From Nocardia jejuensis NBRC 103114 (GTDB lineage Bacteria; Actinomycetota; Actinomycetes; Mycobacteriales; Mycobacteriaceae): a DNA stretch of 64,000 nt. Position numbers and translations under genes: made by a program. Each line of letters begins with the position of its first letter. The first letter of the stretch is position 1. A model generated the notes under the pieces. It made no database searches. It saw nothing but the letters and a program-made list of their open reading frames with translations, and had not been told where the DNA came from. The stretch spans positions 124,001-188,000 of the forward strand of contig NZ_BDBU01000005.1 of NCBI RefSeq assembly GCF_001613145.1, in the 5' to 3' direction. Positions 63,807 through 64,000 of this stretch are shown here, piece by piece.

Positions 63807-64000
63807 ATGGCAGACGCTGTCGATTCCTCCACGCAACCCGCACCGGCGCACCCTTCGCGTTTGCATCCCCCGCGCTGGGCGCCGACCTTCGTGCGATGGC
63901 ACCGAACGAAGGTGACCTGGCGCGAATCGATTCGCTTGGCGGTGGGAATCCTTCCGCGCGTGCGCGACCACACCGTGCTGGACTACGTGTCGAACCTGCC
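63807..64000 (+). CDS. Partial gene, N-terminus only
   Basis: The ATG at 63807 opens a frame reading MADAVDSSTQPAPAHPSRLH, then PPRWAPTFVRWHRTKVTW and SIRLAVGILPRVRDHTVLDY, running off the window end. No family can be named from 64 residues. The start is supported by an upstream purine-rich stretch (AAGGACCAGG). Confidence 0.6.
   Translation, partial: MADAVDSSTQPAPAHPSRLHPPRWAPTFVRWHRTKVTWRESIRLAVGILPRVRDHTVLDYVSNL

Overview
The window is high-GC DNA from an actinomycete of the Mycobacteriales, most likely a Nocardia or close relative. The evidence is the mycobacterial-type gene block prfB - mscS-like - small membrane protein - ftsE - ftsX, the hisN - fadE24 - fadE23 neighbourhood known from Mycobacterium tuberculosis (Rv3137, Rv3139, Rv3140), WXG100/type VII secretion cargo genes, paired FadD ligases, frequent GTG starts and overlapping stop/start codons. 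Species cannot be fixed from sequence reading alone.

Layout. 1-9.6 kb: tRNA-Glu(CTC), an 8-bp minisatellite, recQ, the ftsX/ftsE/small membrane protein/MscS/prfB operon on the minus strand, a divergent regulator/FMN-reductase pair and hisN. 9.7-12.9 kb: a small secreted protein and the fadE24-fadE23 operon behind two identical 18-bp palindromes. 12.8-24.1 kb: an 11-kb accessory island flanked by two copies of the 3' end of fadE23 plus its terminator. Inside it, a second element is bounded by a 21/22-bp direct repeat and starts with a tyrosine recombinase. The two halves of an older, broken integrase lie just outside this inner element. Its cargo is an AT-rich gene for an ApeA-like HEPN protein, and a two-gene minus-strand operon for a second HEPN-motif protein and a 1344-residue Mrr-type nuclease / DEAH helicase with ten tandem helicase-associated (HA) domains. 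This looks like an anti-phage island and is the main novelty candidate of the window.

24-42 kb: ordinary accessory metabolism: DoxX-like and MarR genes, two luciferase-like (LLM) oxidoreductases, a TerC/Alx transporter, a hydroxyisobutyrate-dehydrogenase-type enzyme, a molybdopterin oxidoreductase, two SDRs (one of the 2,4-dienoyl-CoA-reductase type), two tandem FadD acyl-CoA ligases, a His-rich membrane protein with a PepSY protein, and a secreted protein.

42.7-45.6 kb: a five-gene minus-strand operon of two WXG100 proteins, a polymorphic toxin with a C-terminal papain-like Cys/His/Asp domain, a probable immunity protein and a YbaB/EbfC-like protein. 45.7-64 kb: a sodium:solute symporter with its small partner, truncated haemoglobin, galactokinase, a membrane diguanylate cyclase, a DUF6319-like protein, a lipoprotein, an SRPBCC protein, a GDSL hydrolase, an MFS exporter fused to carboxypeptidase-regulatory-like domains, PhoU-like, AI-2E family, RidA, Imm51-like, DUF2252 and PP2C proteins, trans-aconitate methyltransferase and a gene cut by the window end. 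No rRNA, CRISPR array or complete insertion sequence was seen.
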